Source of the DNA: Vibrio sp. HI00D65
Lineage (GTDB): Bacteria > Pseudomonadota > Gammaproteobacteria > Enterobacterales > Vibrionaceae
Reading direction: 5' to 3'
Length of the DNA stretch: 64,000 nucleotides
Assembly (NCBI RefSeq): GCF_001635455.1
Contig: NZ_LWEH01000123.1
Coordinates: forward strand, 217,350-281,349
Part shown: positions 18,605 through 31,100 of the stretch, piece by piece
Position numbering within the stretch: position 1 is the first letter of the stretch
Layout: each line of letters begins with the position of its first letter
Translations under genes and position numbers: made by a program
The notes under the pieces: model-generated
What the model was told of the DNA's origin: nothing
What the model saw: only the letters and a program-made list of their open reading frames with translations
Databases searched by the model: none

Positions 18605-19417
18605 TTAAAATTGATTGGTAAATCGAGTATGCTGTGTGATGGGCATATTTTGCCTAATGGATTCACAACTGGACTTGTCTATCTCGACCACCATACTTTT
18701 AGGATCTTGGTCTAACTGTGCGACCACTCTTCCCCAGGGATCAACCACCATAGAGTGTCCCCATGTTTCTCTTTGGCAAGGGTGCTTACCGCCTTGCCCT
18801 ACCGCAACAATCCACGATTGTGTTTCGATTGCCCGGCATCTTAACAGTGCTTCCCAGTGCGCCTGACCGGTTACCGCAGTAAACGCAGCTGGTACCACGA
18901 TGATCTGCGCGCCTTGCTTGCGTAACTCTGAATACAAGTGAGGAAAGCGCACATCATAGCAAATACTGAAACCTAAGTGACCAAAAGGCGTTTCCGTTGT
19001 CACAACTCGGTCACCTGGAGTAAAAATATCGGACTCTCGATAGCACTTATGGGCATCAGCGACGTCCACATCGAACATATGTAGCTTGTCATAGTGAGCC
19101 ACTAAGCTGCCAAAATCATCAATCACCAGAGTCGTTGTAGTGACACCCTTCGCTGTACTTATCGGCATACTGCCCACAATGATCCAAATGCGATGAAGCC
19201 TAGCTAACTCAGCCAGTTTTGTCTGTAATGGGCCACTATTCAATGGCTCGGCATACTGGTGATAATCCGCTTTGCTACCGAATACCAATGCATTCTCTGG
19301 ACACACGACCCATTTAGCCCCTAACGCTTTACACTTAGCTACCTCTTTGGCGAGATAATCAAGGTTACTGTCAGGGTCAGGGCCCGAAGTCATTTGAATC
19401 AAACCAACACAATCCAT
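18605..19417 (-). CDS. Carbon-nitrogen hydrolase (nitrilase superfamily, Nit-like)
   Basis: The 270-residue protein has the full catalytic triad of the superfamily: E41 (in CPENALVF), K111 (in HYDKLHMFD) and C153 (in SICYDVRFP). It is closest to the Nit1/YafV-like group, whose known members include deaminated-glutathione amidases, so a metabolite-repair amidase role is plausible but not proven. The start at 19417 is supported by GGAGGAG eight bases upstream; an in-frame ATG at 19438 would place that site inside the gene. It lies between yhdP and tldD, 19 bases before tldD. Confidence 0.9.
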   Translation of the reverse strand: MDCVGLIQMTSGPDPDSNLDYLAKEVAKCKALGAKWVVCPENALVFGSKADYHQYAEPLNSGPLQTKLAELARLHRIWIIVGSMPISTAKGVTTTTLVIDDFGSLVAHYDKLHMFDVDVADAHKCYRESDIFTPGDRVVTTETPFGHLGFSICYDVRFPHLYSELRKQGAQIIVVPAAFTAVTGQAHWEALLRCRAIETQSWIVAVGQGGKHPCQRETWGHSMVVDPWGRVVAQLDQDPKSMVVEIDKSSCESIRQNMPITQHTRFTNQF

Positions 19418-19482
19418 GTGTACTGCTCCTCCATTCATTATGATTCAGAAATCACTATTTATCTGTATATTAGGCCTTACTT

Positions 19483-22400
19483 TTACTCTGCCAACTTTCT
19501 TAGATTTTCTGGAAGTTGGAACTCACCAGAGCTACGAGAAAGCTCACTTACCGTTGGTGAATCCAGAGGCCCTTTCACCGAGTAATTAACCTGAGTAAAG
19601 ACCTCAACAACCGGAGAAATCACAGTAGTTACCGCTAACACATACAACGCTGTTTGAGGCGTTACCGCAAACGCTGTCAGTACAGGAATACCCGATGTGA
19701 TATCTGGCGTAAAGTTTACTTCTGCATCTACCTGACGAGTATTTAGGTTAGCGATGCCTTTGATTTTCATCTCACCCGCCACGGCATCCATGTTCAGGTC
19801 ATTGGTCAAGAAGATACCATTTTGAATCTCGCCAGTGCCTGTAATGCTGTTAAATGCCATGCCTTTATCAAACACATCAGAGAAATCGAGCTGCATCTTA
19901 CGAATGATCGAATCTAAGCTAAACAAGCCAAGTAAGCGAGCTGCCCCGCTCACATCTGAGATCATGCCTTTACCAAACTTGGTTTTTACGTCGCCATCCA
20001 GAGTATCCATCTTGATACCCCAAGGTGAACCGTCCCAGTCAAGTTGAGCTTCCAGCTCAAATGGTGCTTTTTGAATGCCCGACGTGATACCAAAGCGCTC
20101 CATCAACTCACTATTGTTTTCACCTTCAACGTCCACTTTCAGCGATGAATGACTCTTGTCACCATTCAATTCCCACCAGCCACTGACATCCGCTTTGTTG
20201 CCGCCGCTACGTACCTGAATTTTCTTCCACGCAAGGCGGTTTTCTTCTCTCGCTAGCTCAACATCCACCTTGCCAACTTTATAGCCTTGTAGCCAGAAGT
20301 CGTTCAGGGTTAGCTTGAGGTTCGGCATCACATCGTGAATCTTTCTATCCAACTCAGAGATCAGCGGTGCTTCTTGCTCTTTGCGTTGCAGCAATGATTC
20401 TTGCTTTGATTTGTCGCTCCATTCAGGAACAAACAGGTGCAAGCGATCCAACGACACGGTTAAATCATAAGGAGGCAGATAATTAATATCCCCTTCTAAC
20501 TCTTGGCTCGATACTTCCATTTGCCAAGCTTGTTTATTCTTGCGTGCACTAAAGTCAACATCATTCCAAGAAATACCACCAAGAATCAGCTCTTTACTTT
20601 CAAAAGTCACACGACTTGGAGCCGGAATAGTTGGTGTGTTCATTTGGTTTAGAACAGCCGTTGATGGCTCTACTGGCTCCATGATCACCGAAAGCCAATC
20701 ATCAGCATTAAACTTATCAGTACGAATCAATGCATGGTGCCCAACCACAGGGCTAATCTTATAGCCGCCTCGACCTAATACTAGGTTGGTCGCGGTTAGT
20801 TCAGGCACATCACCCGTGATATCAATTTCAGCTTGGAACTTAGTATTCGGCAACTGCAAACGTGCAGTAATCGCTTCTTGGTTACCCGATGCTTGTAGCC
20901 TCGCAGAGCCACTCTCTAATGACTTCTTCGCCAATGGATATGGATAGTCACTTGCCAGATACTTAAGATCAGACTGTAAATCCAATTGGTAAGTAAAGCC
21001 GATGTCATTCAATTGGATATCTATCTGGCTTTGCCATTGTGCATGACCAGATAAGCGACTCAGCCACTGCTCACCAATGTAAGGCTCTAAAGGCTTCACA
21101 TCCCAGTCGCCTAGCACATCGATATCAACAGCGTAGCCAGGACCATCATTCTGCCCTTTGAAATCAATAGAGATGCCTTGTTTAAGTAAGTCTGCCGCTA
21201 AACCATTTGCAGTCACCACATCATTATCAAACTCTATCCGACCCGTGGTGTTTTCTAACACCATTGGTGGGGCTTCAATTTCAACATGGTTGCCGCTTAG
21301 GTCAGCGTAACCCCACGCTCTGGCTTCTTTATCAGAGTCGAATGGGATATTAAGCTGGAATTCAGAAGAGACATCACCGCTCACTTGAAGTGCGGTTAAC
21401 GCAGCGCCCACCGAGTCAACCAGTGGCGAAGCTGTCATGTAATCACGCACCGCATTACCTGACGCGGTGGCCTTAGCTTCTATCTCGATATGACCGCCTT
21501 CACCCAAGTAAGGAATACGACCTGTGATTCGATCGGCAGTCACATCCATTAATTGTGCAGACCGAGAATCGAGATACATCGCATCATTCTCAAACAATAG
21601 GTCAAGTTGTAGGTCTGTAATCAGCGGCCACGCGGTATCAAAGCTAAATTTAGCGTCATCTAATCTAGCCCAAACTTGAAAAATACCATCGTGATTGGTG
21701 TACGGATAGTTATCCAATTGACCGTACCACAGCAACTTCACAGTATCAGCCTTACCCGCCTGAATCGCGGTGGAAAGGTAATCCGTCAACTCTTGTCCAA
21801 GTGCTAAGGTCGGTAGATAACGCCATGTTTCACCGACGTTATAAGCATCGACTTCACCGTAAAATGATAAGTAAGGGCTTGAATCTTTAGGAAAATCTAA
21901 GCGAAATGCACCGAGCACCTGTAAATCTGGCGTGGCTGCCGTGACTTTATCAGACCAAAGCTTCCAGCCGTTCTCATCTTGCTGCCATACAATATCAACC
22001 TGACCTTGCTTGATGTTTAAAGGGGCTTGGAAAACGTCGCCATACGGGAATACATCGTCAATAATATATAAACTGGCTTTTGCTTCTGTCATAGAGCCGA
22101 ACACGCTACCAGAAACTTGGCTAAAGCCCGGTACTAAATCCCACTGCTCGACCGCAAAATCAGAAAAACTAGCCGAGTAACGTAAGCTCTCAATACCAGA
22201 CTCCATCGATAGACGAATATCAGACACCGTACCGCCCGGAGACAGCACATTTATCATTTTGGTTGACTCTTCTGAGTCTGGCAGCAGCTTAATCAGCGGT
22301 GTAACTGTAGAAACATCGAGCTCGGAGACGTTAAGCTGCCAAGGACCTTGTTGCCACTTAAATACCACATCGAGTTCAGGCCACGGCGTGTCATCGGTTC

Positions 22401-23355
22401 TTAAATTAAGTGAGTGACCATTAACTTGCCAGCCTTCATCAATCGGAGACAACTTAAAAACGCCAGATTCAAACATCAGGTCATGCTTACCATCTTCGTT
22501 CCAGGTCAATTCTGAAGGCAGCACTTCGACATAGGCGCTGACTGGCTTGCTATTCCGTAGCGTAAGCCAGCTATTTAAGCTTATGGTCCCCTTTTCAATA
22601 CCAGACTCAGCCTGTATGTAACGGGTTAACCAAGGTTTAATGGAGATGCTATCAGCGCTGACATAAAACTCACCCGTAACATCCGTCAGTGAGCCACCAT
22701 CAATAAAGTTAGCACTTACTGATAAAGAATTGAGGTTAGCATCTTTTATACTTACTACGCCTTCTGCCTGGTGGTGTTTACCTGAGTTCTGCCACTTTAA
22801 AGTTTCGATATCAAGCTGACGCTCTTCATCAGAGACAGCACGATAAAAGATAGTAGAATCTTTCGCGGTGAAATCGACCAGTGTTTTTAGCAGCAGGTTA
22901 TCCAGCTCTTTCATTACTCGCTTAGAGGAGCCAGAACCTTTAGGTTTATCTGTCTCGTTTTGCCCAGCAAATAGGTCAATAGATCGGATATCAAGATACA
23001 TCTGGTTCATAACCAGATCAGCTACAACCGGACGCATTTGAATGAGTGATTGAATCAAGTCGAACTCGACTTCAACACGCTCAACAGAGAAGGTCACATC
23101 TTCTGCATTAGGAAGGCTAGCTTTTACACCTTGCAGCGCGATGGAGGGGTGAGTGTTACGCCAAAAACCACCCACGTCTTGAATAGAAAACTCAAAACCA
23201 GAATGTTGATTTACCCAAAGCTCAATTTCAGATTGATACTTATTTAAATTGGGTAAGGCTACACGTAGTGTAGTAACAGCAATGGCTAGCGTTACTAAGA
23301 GAGTAACCACTAACCATAAGCATGCACGTAGAATCAGAGTAACGCTTGAGCTCAC
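19483..23355 (-). CDS. yhdP: AsmA-like envelope protein YhdP
   Basis: The very long protein (1290 residues) has one N-terminal membrane anchor (about residues 7-28) and a long beta-rich periplasmic body ending in an AsmA-type C-terminal region. YhdP, TamB and YdbH are bridge-like proteins that carry phospholipid to the outer membrane in E. coli, and YhdP is one of the three redundant carriers. The length is close to E. coli YhdP (1266) and the gene order rng-yhdP-tldD is conserved. It lies ten bases after rng and is probably in the same operon. Confidence 0.94.
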   Translation of the reverse strand: MSSSVTLILRACLWLVVTLLVTLAIAVTTLRVALPNLNKYQSEIELWVNQHSGFEFSIQDVGGFWRNTHPSIALQGVKASLPNAEDVTFSVERVEVEFDLIQSLIQMRPVVADLVMNQMYLDIRSIDLFAGQNETDKPKGSGSSKRVMKELDNLLLKTLVDFTAKDSTIFYRAVSDEERQLDIETLKWQNSGKHHQAEGVVSIKDANLNSLSVSANFIDGGSLTDVTGEFYVSADSISIKPWLTRYIQAESGIEKGTISLNSWLTLRNSKPVSAYVEVLPSELTWNEDGKHDLMFESGVFKLSPIDEGWQVNGHSLNLRTDDTPWPELDVVFKWQQGPWQLNVSELDVSTVTPLIKLLPDSEESTKMINVLSPGGTVSDIRLSMESGIESLRYSASFSDFAVEQWDLVPGFSQVSGSVFGSMTEAKASLYIIDDVFPYGDVFQAPLNIKQGQVDIVWQQDENGWKLWSDKVTAATPDLQVLGAFRLDFPKDSSPYLSFYGEVDAYNVGETWRYLPTLALGQELTDYLSTAIQAGKADTVKLLWYGQLDNYPYTNHDGIFQVWARLDDAKFSFDTAWPLITDLQLDLLFENDAMYLDSRSAQLMDVTADRITGRIPYLGEGGHIEIEAKATASGNAVRDYMTASPLVDSVGAALTALQVSGDVSSEFQLNIPFDSDKEARAWGYADLSGNHVEIEAPPMVLENTTGRIEFDNDVVTANGLAADLLKQGISIDFKGQNDGPGYAVDIDVLGDWDVKPLEPYIGEQWLSRLSGHAQWQSQIDIQLNDIGFTYQLDLQSDLKYLASDYPYPLAKKSLESGSARLQASGNQEAITARLQLPNTKFQAEIDITGDVPELTATNLVLGRGGYKISPVVGHHALIRTDKFNADDWLSVIMEPVEPSTAVLNQMNTPTIPAPSRVTFESKELILGGISWNDVDFSARKNKQAWQMEVSSQELEGDINYLPPYDLTVSLDRLHLFVPEWSDKSKQESLLQRKEQEAPLISELDRKIHDVMPNLKLTLNDFWLQGYKVGKVDVELAREENRLAWKKIQVRSGGNKADVSGWWELNGDKSHSSLKVDVEGENNSELMERFGITSGIQKAPFELEAQLDWDGSPWGIKMDTLDGDVKTKFGKGMISDVSGAARLLGLFSLDSIIRKMQLDFSDVFDKGMAFNSITGTGEIQNGIFLTNDLNMDAVAGEMKIKGIANLNTRQVDAEVNFTPDITSGIPVLTAFAVTPQTALYVLAVTTVISPVVEVFTQVNYSVKGPLDSPTVSELSRSSGEFQLPENLRKLAE

Positions 23356-23365
23356 AAAATTTCCA

Positions 23366-24835
23366 TTACATCATAACGACATCAAACTGCTCTTGTATGT
23401 ACAGAGGCTCAGCCTGGATTTTAACTTGTTTACCAATAAACACTTCAAGCTCAGCAAGCGCATGAGACTCATCGCCTTCTAGCGCTTCAGCAACCGCTGC
23501 AGCAGCATAAACCACAAACTTGTCAGCGTCGTAGGCACGGTTGACACGAGTGATCTCTCGAAGTATCTCGTAACAAACGGTTTCAACTGTCTTCACTCTG
23601 CCACGACCTTCACAAGCAGGACAACTCGAACACAGAATATGCTCAATGCTTTCACGAGTGCGCTTACGCGTCATCTCTACTAAACCAAGCTGTGTGAAGC
23701 CATTAATGTTGGTCTTCACACGATCTTTGTCTAGCGCACTTTCAAGGGAAGTTAGTACTCGCTTACGATGGTCTTCCGATAGCATATCAATAAAGTCGAT
23801 AATGATGATGCCACCTAAATTACGCAAACGCAGTTGACGAGCAATCGCTTGTGTCGCCTCTACATTGGTGTTGAAAATCGTCTCTTCTAGGTTACGACGA
23901 CCAACAAACGCGCCAGTGTTAATATCAACCGTAGTCATTGCTTCCGTTTGGTCGATGATAAGATAGCCACCAGACTTGAGCTCGACTTTACGATCCAGAG
24001 AGCGCTGAATTTCGTTCTCAGTGTCGTACATATCAAAGATAGGCTTATCACCTTCATACAGCTCAAGCTTATCAGTCAGCTCTGGCACGTATTCAGAAGT
24101 AAACTCTTTAAGGTTTTCATACTCAAGGCGAGAATCGACCTGAATCTTGCTCAGTTCCGTTCCCACAAAATCACGCAAGATACGCTGACTTAAACACAAC
24201 TCACCGTACAAACGAGTACGTGCTTTATGCTTGCCACGACGTTCCAATACCTTTAGCCATAAGCGCTTCAAGAATGCCGCATCTTGTGCCAGCTCGTTCG
24301 AATCAGCGCCTTCTGCAGCAGTACGGATAATAAAGCCACCATGCTCATCACAGTAATGAGAGACGACCTTCTTGAGACGATTACGCTCGGATTCGCTATC
24401 GATACGTTGAGAAACACCAACGTGACTCGCTCCCGGCATAAACACGAGGTAACGAGATGGCAGAGTGATATCAGTGGTTAGGCGGGCACCCTTGGTACCA
24501 AGGGGGTCTTTTACGACTTGAACCACAATGTCTTGCCCTTGACGAACAAGCTCTGAAATATCGCGAACCTGAAATTGCTTCTTTTCATTTTCAGCGACAC
24601 ATTCAGTGTGTGGGACAATATCAGAGGCGTGTAGAAAAGCTGCTTTCTCAAGACCGATATCCACAAACGCAGCCTGCATTCCCGGAAGAACACGACTAAC
24701 GCGACCTTTATAGATATTTCCTACGATTCCGCGTCGAGCGTCTCGTTCGATGTGGATCTCTTGAAGAGTTCCCCCTTCAATCATGGCCACGCGAGTTTCA
24801 CTCGGGGTCACGTTCAGCAACAATTCAGCACTCAT
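23366..24835 (-). CDS. rng: Ribonuclease G
   Basis: RNase G is an RNase E-type endonuclease that matures the 5' end of 16S rRNA and some mRNAs. The 489 residues match E. coli Rng (489). They comprise an S1 domain (about 38-125), an RNase H-like and 5'-sensor region, and the DNase I-like catalytic domain. Catalytic aspartates lie in VDINTGAFVG and IIIIDFIDM, and the zinc-link cysteines in CSSCPACEGRGR. It has no long C-terminal scaffold, which separates it from RNase E. It lies between maf and yhdP on the same strand. Confidence 0.97.
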   Translation of the reverse strand: MSAELLLNVTPSETRVAMIEGGTLQEIHIERDARRGIVGNIYKGRVSRVLPGMQAAFVDIGLEKAAFLHASDIVPHTECVAENEKKQFQVRDISELVRQGQDIVVQVVKDPLGTKGARLTTDITLPSRYLVFMPGASHVGVSQRIDSESERNRLKKVVSHYCDEHGGFIIRTAAEGADSNELAQDAAFLKRLWLKVLERRGKHKARTRLYGELCLSQRILRDFVGTELSKIQVDSRLEYENLKEFTSEYVPELTDKLELYEGDKPIFDMYDTENEIQRSLDRKVELKSGGYLIIDQTEAMTTVDINTGAFVGRRNLEETIFNTNVEATQAIARQLRLRNLGGIIIIDFIDMLSEDHRKRVLTSLESALDKDRVKTNINGFTQLGLVEMTRKRTRESIEHILCSSCPACEGRGRVKTVETVCYEILREITRVNRAYDADKFVVYAAAAVAEALEGDESHALAELEVFIGKQVKIQAEPLYIQEQFDVVMM

Positions 24836-24855
24836 GGTGCACCTCAGATTAGTAA

Positions 24856-25458
24856 TTATAAGAATTCTTGCAGTAGCTGGTCCGTTTCAAATAAAGGTAA
24901 GCCGACAACGGCGTAATAACTACCTTCGATTCGGGTGACAAAACGCCCACCCAAACCTTGGATCCCATAGCTACCGGCTTTATCGCATGGCTCCCCTGTT
25001 TGCCAGTATTGTTCTATTTCTTTTTCACTGAGGGGTTTAAACCATACGTCGGTAATAACGATTTCTGTTTTTTGTTTTTCTTTTGAAACCACTGAAACAG
25101 CCGTCATCACTTGGTGACGTCCATTCGCTAATTGAGTCAGCATACGCTTAGAGTCAGAAAAATCAGCAGGTTTCTCGAGCACTTGCCCTTGGCTTACCAC
25201 TACAGTGTCAGAGCCAAGCACTACAGTATCAGAACCAGAAGCTACATGCTGCTTTTCAGAAGGATTCGTTGTTAATAAAGACAGCGCAGCTAGAGCTTTA
25301 TCTAAAGATAGTCGCTTAACGTACTCTTCAGCGGTTTCTTGAGTGTGTTTACACTCTTCAACATCGGTGACTAAGACAGAAAACTCATAACCGAGTTGAG
25401 ATAGTAATTCTTTACGACGCGGCGAACCGGATGCCAAAACTAAATGTTTCTTTTCCAT
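24856..25458 (-). CDS. yhdE: Maf-family nucleoside triphosphate pyrophosphatase (YhdE type)
   Basis: This enzyme hydrolyses dTTP/UTP and modified nucleotides to monophosphates as a house-cleaning step. The 200-residue protein begins with the Maf signature LASGSPRRKELL (residues 8-19), and the catalytic loop aspartate is D84 in LGSDTVVV. Just before it lies a near copy, SGSDTVV (74-80), so the loop seems duplicated in frame. Position between mreD and rng is the classic one. The family type (dTTP/UTP versus 7-methyl-GTP) is inferred from this location. Confidence 0.93.
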   Translation of the reverse strand: MEKKHLVLASGSPRRKELLSQLGYEFSVLVTDVEECKHTQETAEEYVKRLSLDKALAALSLLTTNPSEKQHVASGSDTVVLGSDTVVVSQGQVLEKPADFSDSKRMLTQLANGRHQVMTAVSVVSKEKQKTEIVITDVWFKPLSEKEIEQYWQTGEPCDKAGSYGIQGLGGRFVTRIEGSYYAVVGLPLFETDQLLQEFL

Positions 25459-25465
25459 CGTCTCG

Positions 25466-25960
25466 TTACCTCACATGCCAATGGCGACGTACGCGTCTCA
25501 TCAACAAGAACATCCAAGGCCAAAGTATACAGTTTATCAATGCACTCCATAACGATAATGGATTGAAGACAACATCTTGAATCAAATATTCACCGAAGAA
25601 TATCAGCACTTCAAACAATACAGTTAACGCCGCAATGATCATGGCTTGTTGCCACAGCGCCATATTACGAATGACGAGGAAGTTTAACGCAACAATGTAC
25701 ATCACTATTGCCATCATCATGCCTCGAATACCTAATGTCGAACCAATCAAAAGGTCCCACAAAAGGCCCAGAATCAAAGCACTACCTACGTTAACACGAT
25801 GAGGTAAAGCCAGAACCCAGTAACAAGTAACCAGCAGTAACCAAGACGGCCTGAACAGGTCTAAACTACCCGGCCATGGAATAGTCTGCAGAATAAGCGC
25901 GATCAATAATGAACAGCCAATTACTGTCTTGCTTCTTAAAACGCTATTGGCCATTTTCAT
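25466..25960 (-). CDS. mreD: Rod-shape-determining protein MreD
   Basis: MreD is the small polytopic inner-membrane protein of the elongasome and connects MreC to the cell-wall synthases. The 164-residue sequence is strongly hydrophobic with about five helices and matches the family length (E. coli 162). It overlaps mreC by 17 bases, which suggests translational coupling. An internal ATG two codons later is a possible alternative start. Confidence 0.95.
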   Translation of the reverse strand: MKMANSVLRSKTVIGCSLLIALILQTIPWPGSLDLFRPSWLLLVTCYWVLALPHRVNVGSALILGLLWDLLIGSTLGIRGMMMAIVMYIVALNFLVIRNMALWQQAMIIAALTVLFEVLIFFGEYLIQDVVFNPLSLWSALINCILWPWMFLLMRRVRRHWHVR

Positions 25961-26831
25961 CCTCTAACATTGCTTGCTCTATGCTGGATTGATCGGTCTG
26001 TTTCTGTTTGTTTTCGTCAGGCCACACAAGCAGCAGATACCTAAGCTTATCAAACTCAACCACAGGTTCCGCTTTGATTAACGCAAACTCGCGTTTCGGA
26101 TCGTAATCAACCTTAGAAACGTAAGCGACTGGGTAACCCTCTGGATAAACACCACCAAGGCCTGACGTTACCAAGAGATCTTCTTCCTGAATGTCAGTAC
26201 TGGTTGGAATATGCTCTAGCTGGATTTCATCAATCATGCCATTACCAGAAGCAATCACACGGATATCGTTACGGATAACCTGAACGGGAATCGCATTGTT
26301 TGCATCCGTCAGTAGCAAGACTCGGCTATTGTGAGCCGCAACAAAAGTCACTTGACCAACAATACCTTTCTCGTTGATCACCGGCTGTCCTTCATACACC
26401 CCATCAATCTGACCTTTATCGATCACGACTTGATGACGGTATGGAGAGGTATCAACAGCCATAACTTCAGTAACGACTTTCTTTTCATCGCGGATAAACG
26501 GAGAGCCTAATAGCTTACGAAGGCGCTTATTTTCTTCTTGATATTGCTCAAGCAAAATAAGCTCGCTCTTCAGTCGCAAGACTTCTCGCTTCATATTATG
26601 GTTTGATTCGATCAGTCCTTTACGAGTGCTAAAACGGTCATATACACCGTCAAACATCGTACGAGGTAGGTTAGCTGCATATTGAATTGGGGCAACCATG
26701 CTGTTCAATAGATAGCGGACATTTGAGAAAGCATCTAAACGACTATCAGCCAGCATAAGGCTGGCTGATAAAATTACAGCAAAAAACAGGCGCAATTGTA
26801 GAGAGGGACCTCTACCAAAAATTGGCTTCAT
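25944..26831 (-). CDS. mreC: Rod-shape-determining protein MreC
   Basis: MreC is a bitopic periplasmic scaffold that activates PBP2-RodA in the elongasome. The 295 residues show an N-terminal membrane helix (about 10-28), a coiled-coil region (about 65-105, with NKRLRKLLGSPF at its end) and two beta-barrel-like domains. The C-terminus is a short charged tail. The start at 26831 follows 94 bases after mreB, and the gene overlaps mreD, so mreBCD form one unit. Confidence 0.95.
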   Translation of the reverse strand: MKPIFGRGPSLQLRLFFAVILSASLMLADSRLDAFSNVRYLLNSMVAPIQYAANLPRTMFDGVYDRFSTRKGLIESNHNMKREVLRLKSELILLEQYQEENKRLRKLLGSPFIRDEKKVVTEVMAVDTSPYRHQVVIDKGQIDGVYEGQPVINEKGIVGQVTFVAAHNSRVLLLTDANNAIPVQVIRNDIRVIASGNGMIDEIQLEHIPTSTDIQEEDLLVTSGLGGVYPEGYPVAYVSKVDYDPKREFALIKAEPVVEFDKLRYLLLVWPDENKQKQTDQSSIEQAMLEDENGQ

Positions 26832-26925
26832 TCTATATTTGATCCTAGATCTACATTTGATCCTATAGACAAGGTCCTAGGCTCTTTACATAAAACTAGA
26901 TAATAAAAGAGCCTAACACTAGATA

Positions 26926-27978
<1,053 letters not shown>

Positions 27979-28022
27979 TCATCCTGCAAGAATTAGAAGA
28001 CAAAAATTGCACTAAATGTACC

Positions 28023-28049
28023 AATGCCTTGCTGTCACGGCAAGGCATT
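28023..28049 (-). terminator. Hairpin between mshQ and mreB
   Basis: A nine-base-pair stem (AATGCCTTG with CAAGGCATT, nine-base loop) lies in the gap between the end of the pilus locus and mreB. There is no strong T run, so it is a weak or Rho-assisted terminator at best. Confidence 0.45.
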
Positions 28050-28119
28050 GAAGTATAAACATGGACTGAAATCCGTAATTTCTTACAGATTCCTAACTTA
28101 ACCATCAAAAATTATATTA

Positions 28120-31100
28120 TTACTGACCTGTTAAGCCAGTTTCACCTCGGTAGATCACTCGATCGTTACCACGGTAGATGCCGAATGTGACGACGGTTGA
28201 GGGATCTTCATCGCCTAACTGACGCCAATTGTATTGCAACCAAGGTTGATCTTCGTAATCTGTCGAACATGATATCTCATTTTCGCCCGTCTTCTTGCTT
28301 GGCTTCGAGTTGCCCATTCTTGACCATAAACGCACTTGCTCGCGCGGTGTATCTTTACCAGCAGGCGTATTTTGATCCGCGGTGACCTCTTCTTCACCAT
28401 TATCGACGCTGCCACTGCCGTTAAGCGAAGCTAACGTGGTTATCGCCCCGTCACTGTGCCAAATCACTTGTTTACAAGCTTTTGAACCATCAAAGGCGCT
28501 GCGACTATCATCTTCATTAGCAACAAACTCACTGCCATCCCAGAACTCAGCTCGCAATGGAATAGTTAATGTAGTACCTGAGTTTCCACCAATATCATCT
28601 AGGGCCATTCGACCATAACGAGCGGGAGGCTGAACCGGAAACTCAACTGTATTTTTCAAAATATCAGAATCAGTAAATGACACAGGATCAACGCCGTCTA
28701 CCGTTAAGCCAAAATGTGTGACTGTAGAATTAGAATCCGATGTATTAAAAGGATTATCCTTGCGGCTAACGCTATCAGAATCCGTAACTCGCTTAAGAAC
28801 AGCAGCACCATCGTTCAACAACCAATGCTTGCGATCAGTAGACCAAGTACCTGCCCCTGTATCCAGTAAGAACTCGTTATCGATAGCGGTATCATCTAAA
28901 ACACCAAATTTCGCCTGTAAGTCTGAATGAAAGAAACGATAATTGTTAAGCGCACTACCAACACTGCTTTCCCCAGATGCCATTGGATACACTTGATGAA
29001 CAGTTGAGTCGTAAGTTTGACCTAAGTAAGCAATGTCGTTTTGATTAGCGACATGCCATTCTGGGTTCTCTTGCAAGAAGTATTTCGGATAGAAACGGCC
29101 AATGGCTAAGCGGCCATCCTCAATCTTAAATGCCTGACTGCCCAAATACACTGACTTACCAATGTCCCCACTACCAAATTGGCGTGCAATCGGAGCTTGG
29201 ACAGTCAACTCAAAAGCACCCACTTCTGATACGGCCTGAGGTACTTTAATCTCTCCCTCCTTCCAAACAGCTCCTTCCGGAAGTGTCGTATTTAACAACT
29301 GTCCATCAACGCCTTGCACAGGGTATAAAACATGGTTACCCATCAACAGATCACTTTCTTGGTAATTTCTCGCAACTGAATTATCGTATTGATAAGCAAC
29401 TACCGTTGTTTCAAACACCTCCCCTGCCGCGACAAATCCTCTAGAACACTGCTCAGTTGTATCCGAGCAATCCCCCTTGGTTCCCGCATGATTGTAAGCA
29501 CTTAATCTGAGGCCAGCAGGAAAACTTACAAAACTCTTAAAGCCTGAAGAATCATCAATATCAGCCACACGTGCTTTAAGTTTAATTTTCCCTACTTCAG
29601 CGTATCTTATTTTAAACGCAGCGCTTCCTTTGTTATCAAAATACACATCCTTTAGCTTTGTATTACTCGTATTCAACTCGAAAGGTTGGCTCCAAAATAG
29701 CTCTCCACTCTTGCGTTTTTTCTGATAGATAAACGAAACAGGTTTTGAACGATCAACAGGTGCTACTTCATACTCGATCGACATATTAACGTCTCTTGAG
29801 AGCCCTTCTTGACTGGTGTTTTGACTACAAAATGACAAATAATTATCACCAGGACTCTGTTTGCTCGCCACAATATCCTTAACTTTTACAGCTAGAACAT
29901 GACTTGAGAAAGTGACTTCACAATTGGCAACAGATAACGGTCCTCCGTTAATACGGCATCGTGCTTCATCAAAACCAGATTGAGGGATTGAACTTTTGGC
30001 AATACCCAATTTGACTTTACCAGCTCGCTCTCCTTTCAATTTAAGACGAACTTCATTATCGAATCTAACTGATGTTCCTCCTTCCCAGTTTGCGACATCA
30101 CTCCCTTGCGCAGGCAACAAGTCAACCGAAAGAGCAGGCAGAGAACCATCGTTATATGCATCTCGAGGATACAGTTTAGAACAACTCTCATTTAAACAAG
30201 CCCTCAAAGTAATATCTGAGCTTTGGCAGGTACTGCCCGACCCCGCGTAGTCAAACTCAAAATGATGGATACCTTCTGTGATTTTTTGGTGCTTGTCGGC
30301 ACAGACTTGAAAGTTGTCGAGATCATGGACATTGGTCAACGACCCAGTTGAAGCCGTAATAGATACACGAAAGTTTTCCGGTATGACGGATTGACCATAA
30401 CGCTGCATTACATCGAATCGAGGGATCACTGTTTGCCAGAGGTTAGTATCTCCAACCATGCGCTTTACTGTCACGAACACTTTCCCAGAGTCTCGGGAAT
30501 CAATGATCATTTTATAGCGATGTGCTTGCCCTTTACGCCCATCTAAATTGCCCAGGCTATGATTACCTTTTATATAACGATACCCAGCGACCCAATTACC
30601 AGCTGCATCCTGTCGCCCAGAACCTCGTAGCGCGACATTATTGGGGGTAAAACCAGGACCTATATCGGTTCCACCCGAGCGAGCATAGTTACCATACTCA
30701 TCAATACCCAAGCCAAGCCACCCCCCAGCAAAGCCCTGAATCCCGGGTTTGAGCCCGTAACCCAAAGGGCCGCCAAAAGCCCCCGTTTGCGGTGGAACAC
30801 TCGCATCAGAAAGTACCAACGCTAGGCCATCGGCACCGCTACCAGAGTGAGCATAATGATCAAATTCCACTTCCAAATAGTTATCGTCTGATGGAAACAG
30901 ATAGTTATAAACAGCGGCCGTAGCTTGATCGTACCTCAATGAATTCATTCTAAAGCGACCATTTTCCACATGCGGTTTAATGCTATTTTTATAAGCAACG
31001 ATCGACCAATTGTCGGTATTACTCGAGCTGAATGTTTCTTTTGGCAAATATTCACAACGAGCAGGCTGTATTTCTTGGTCTTCAATCACACTCTGATCAC

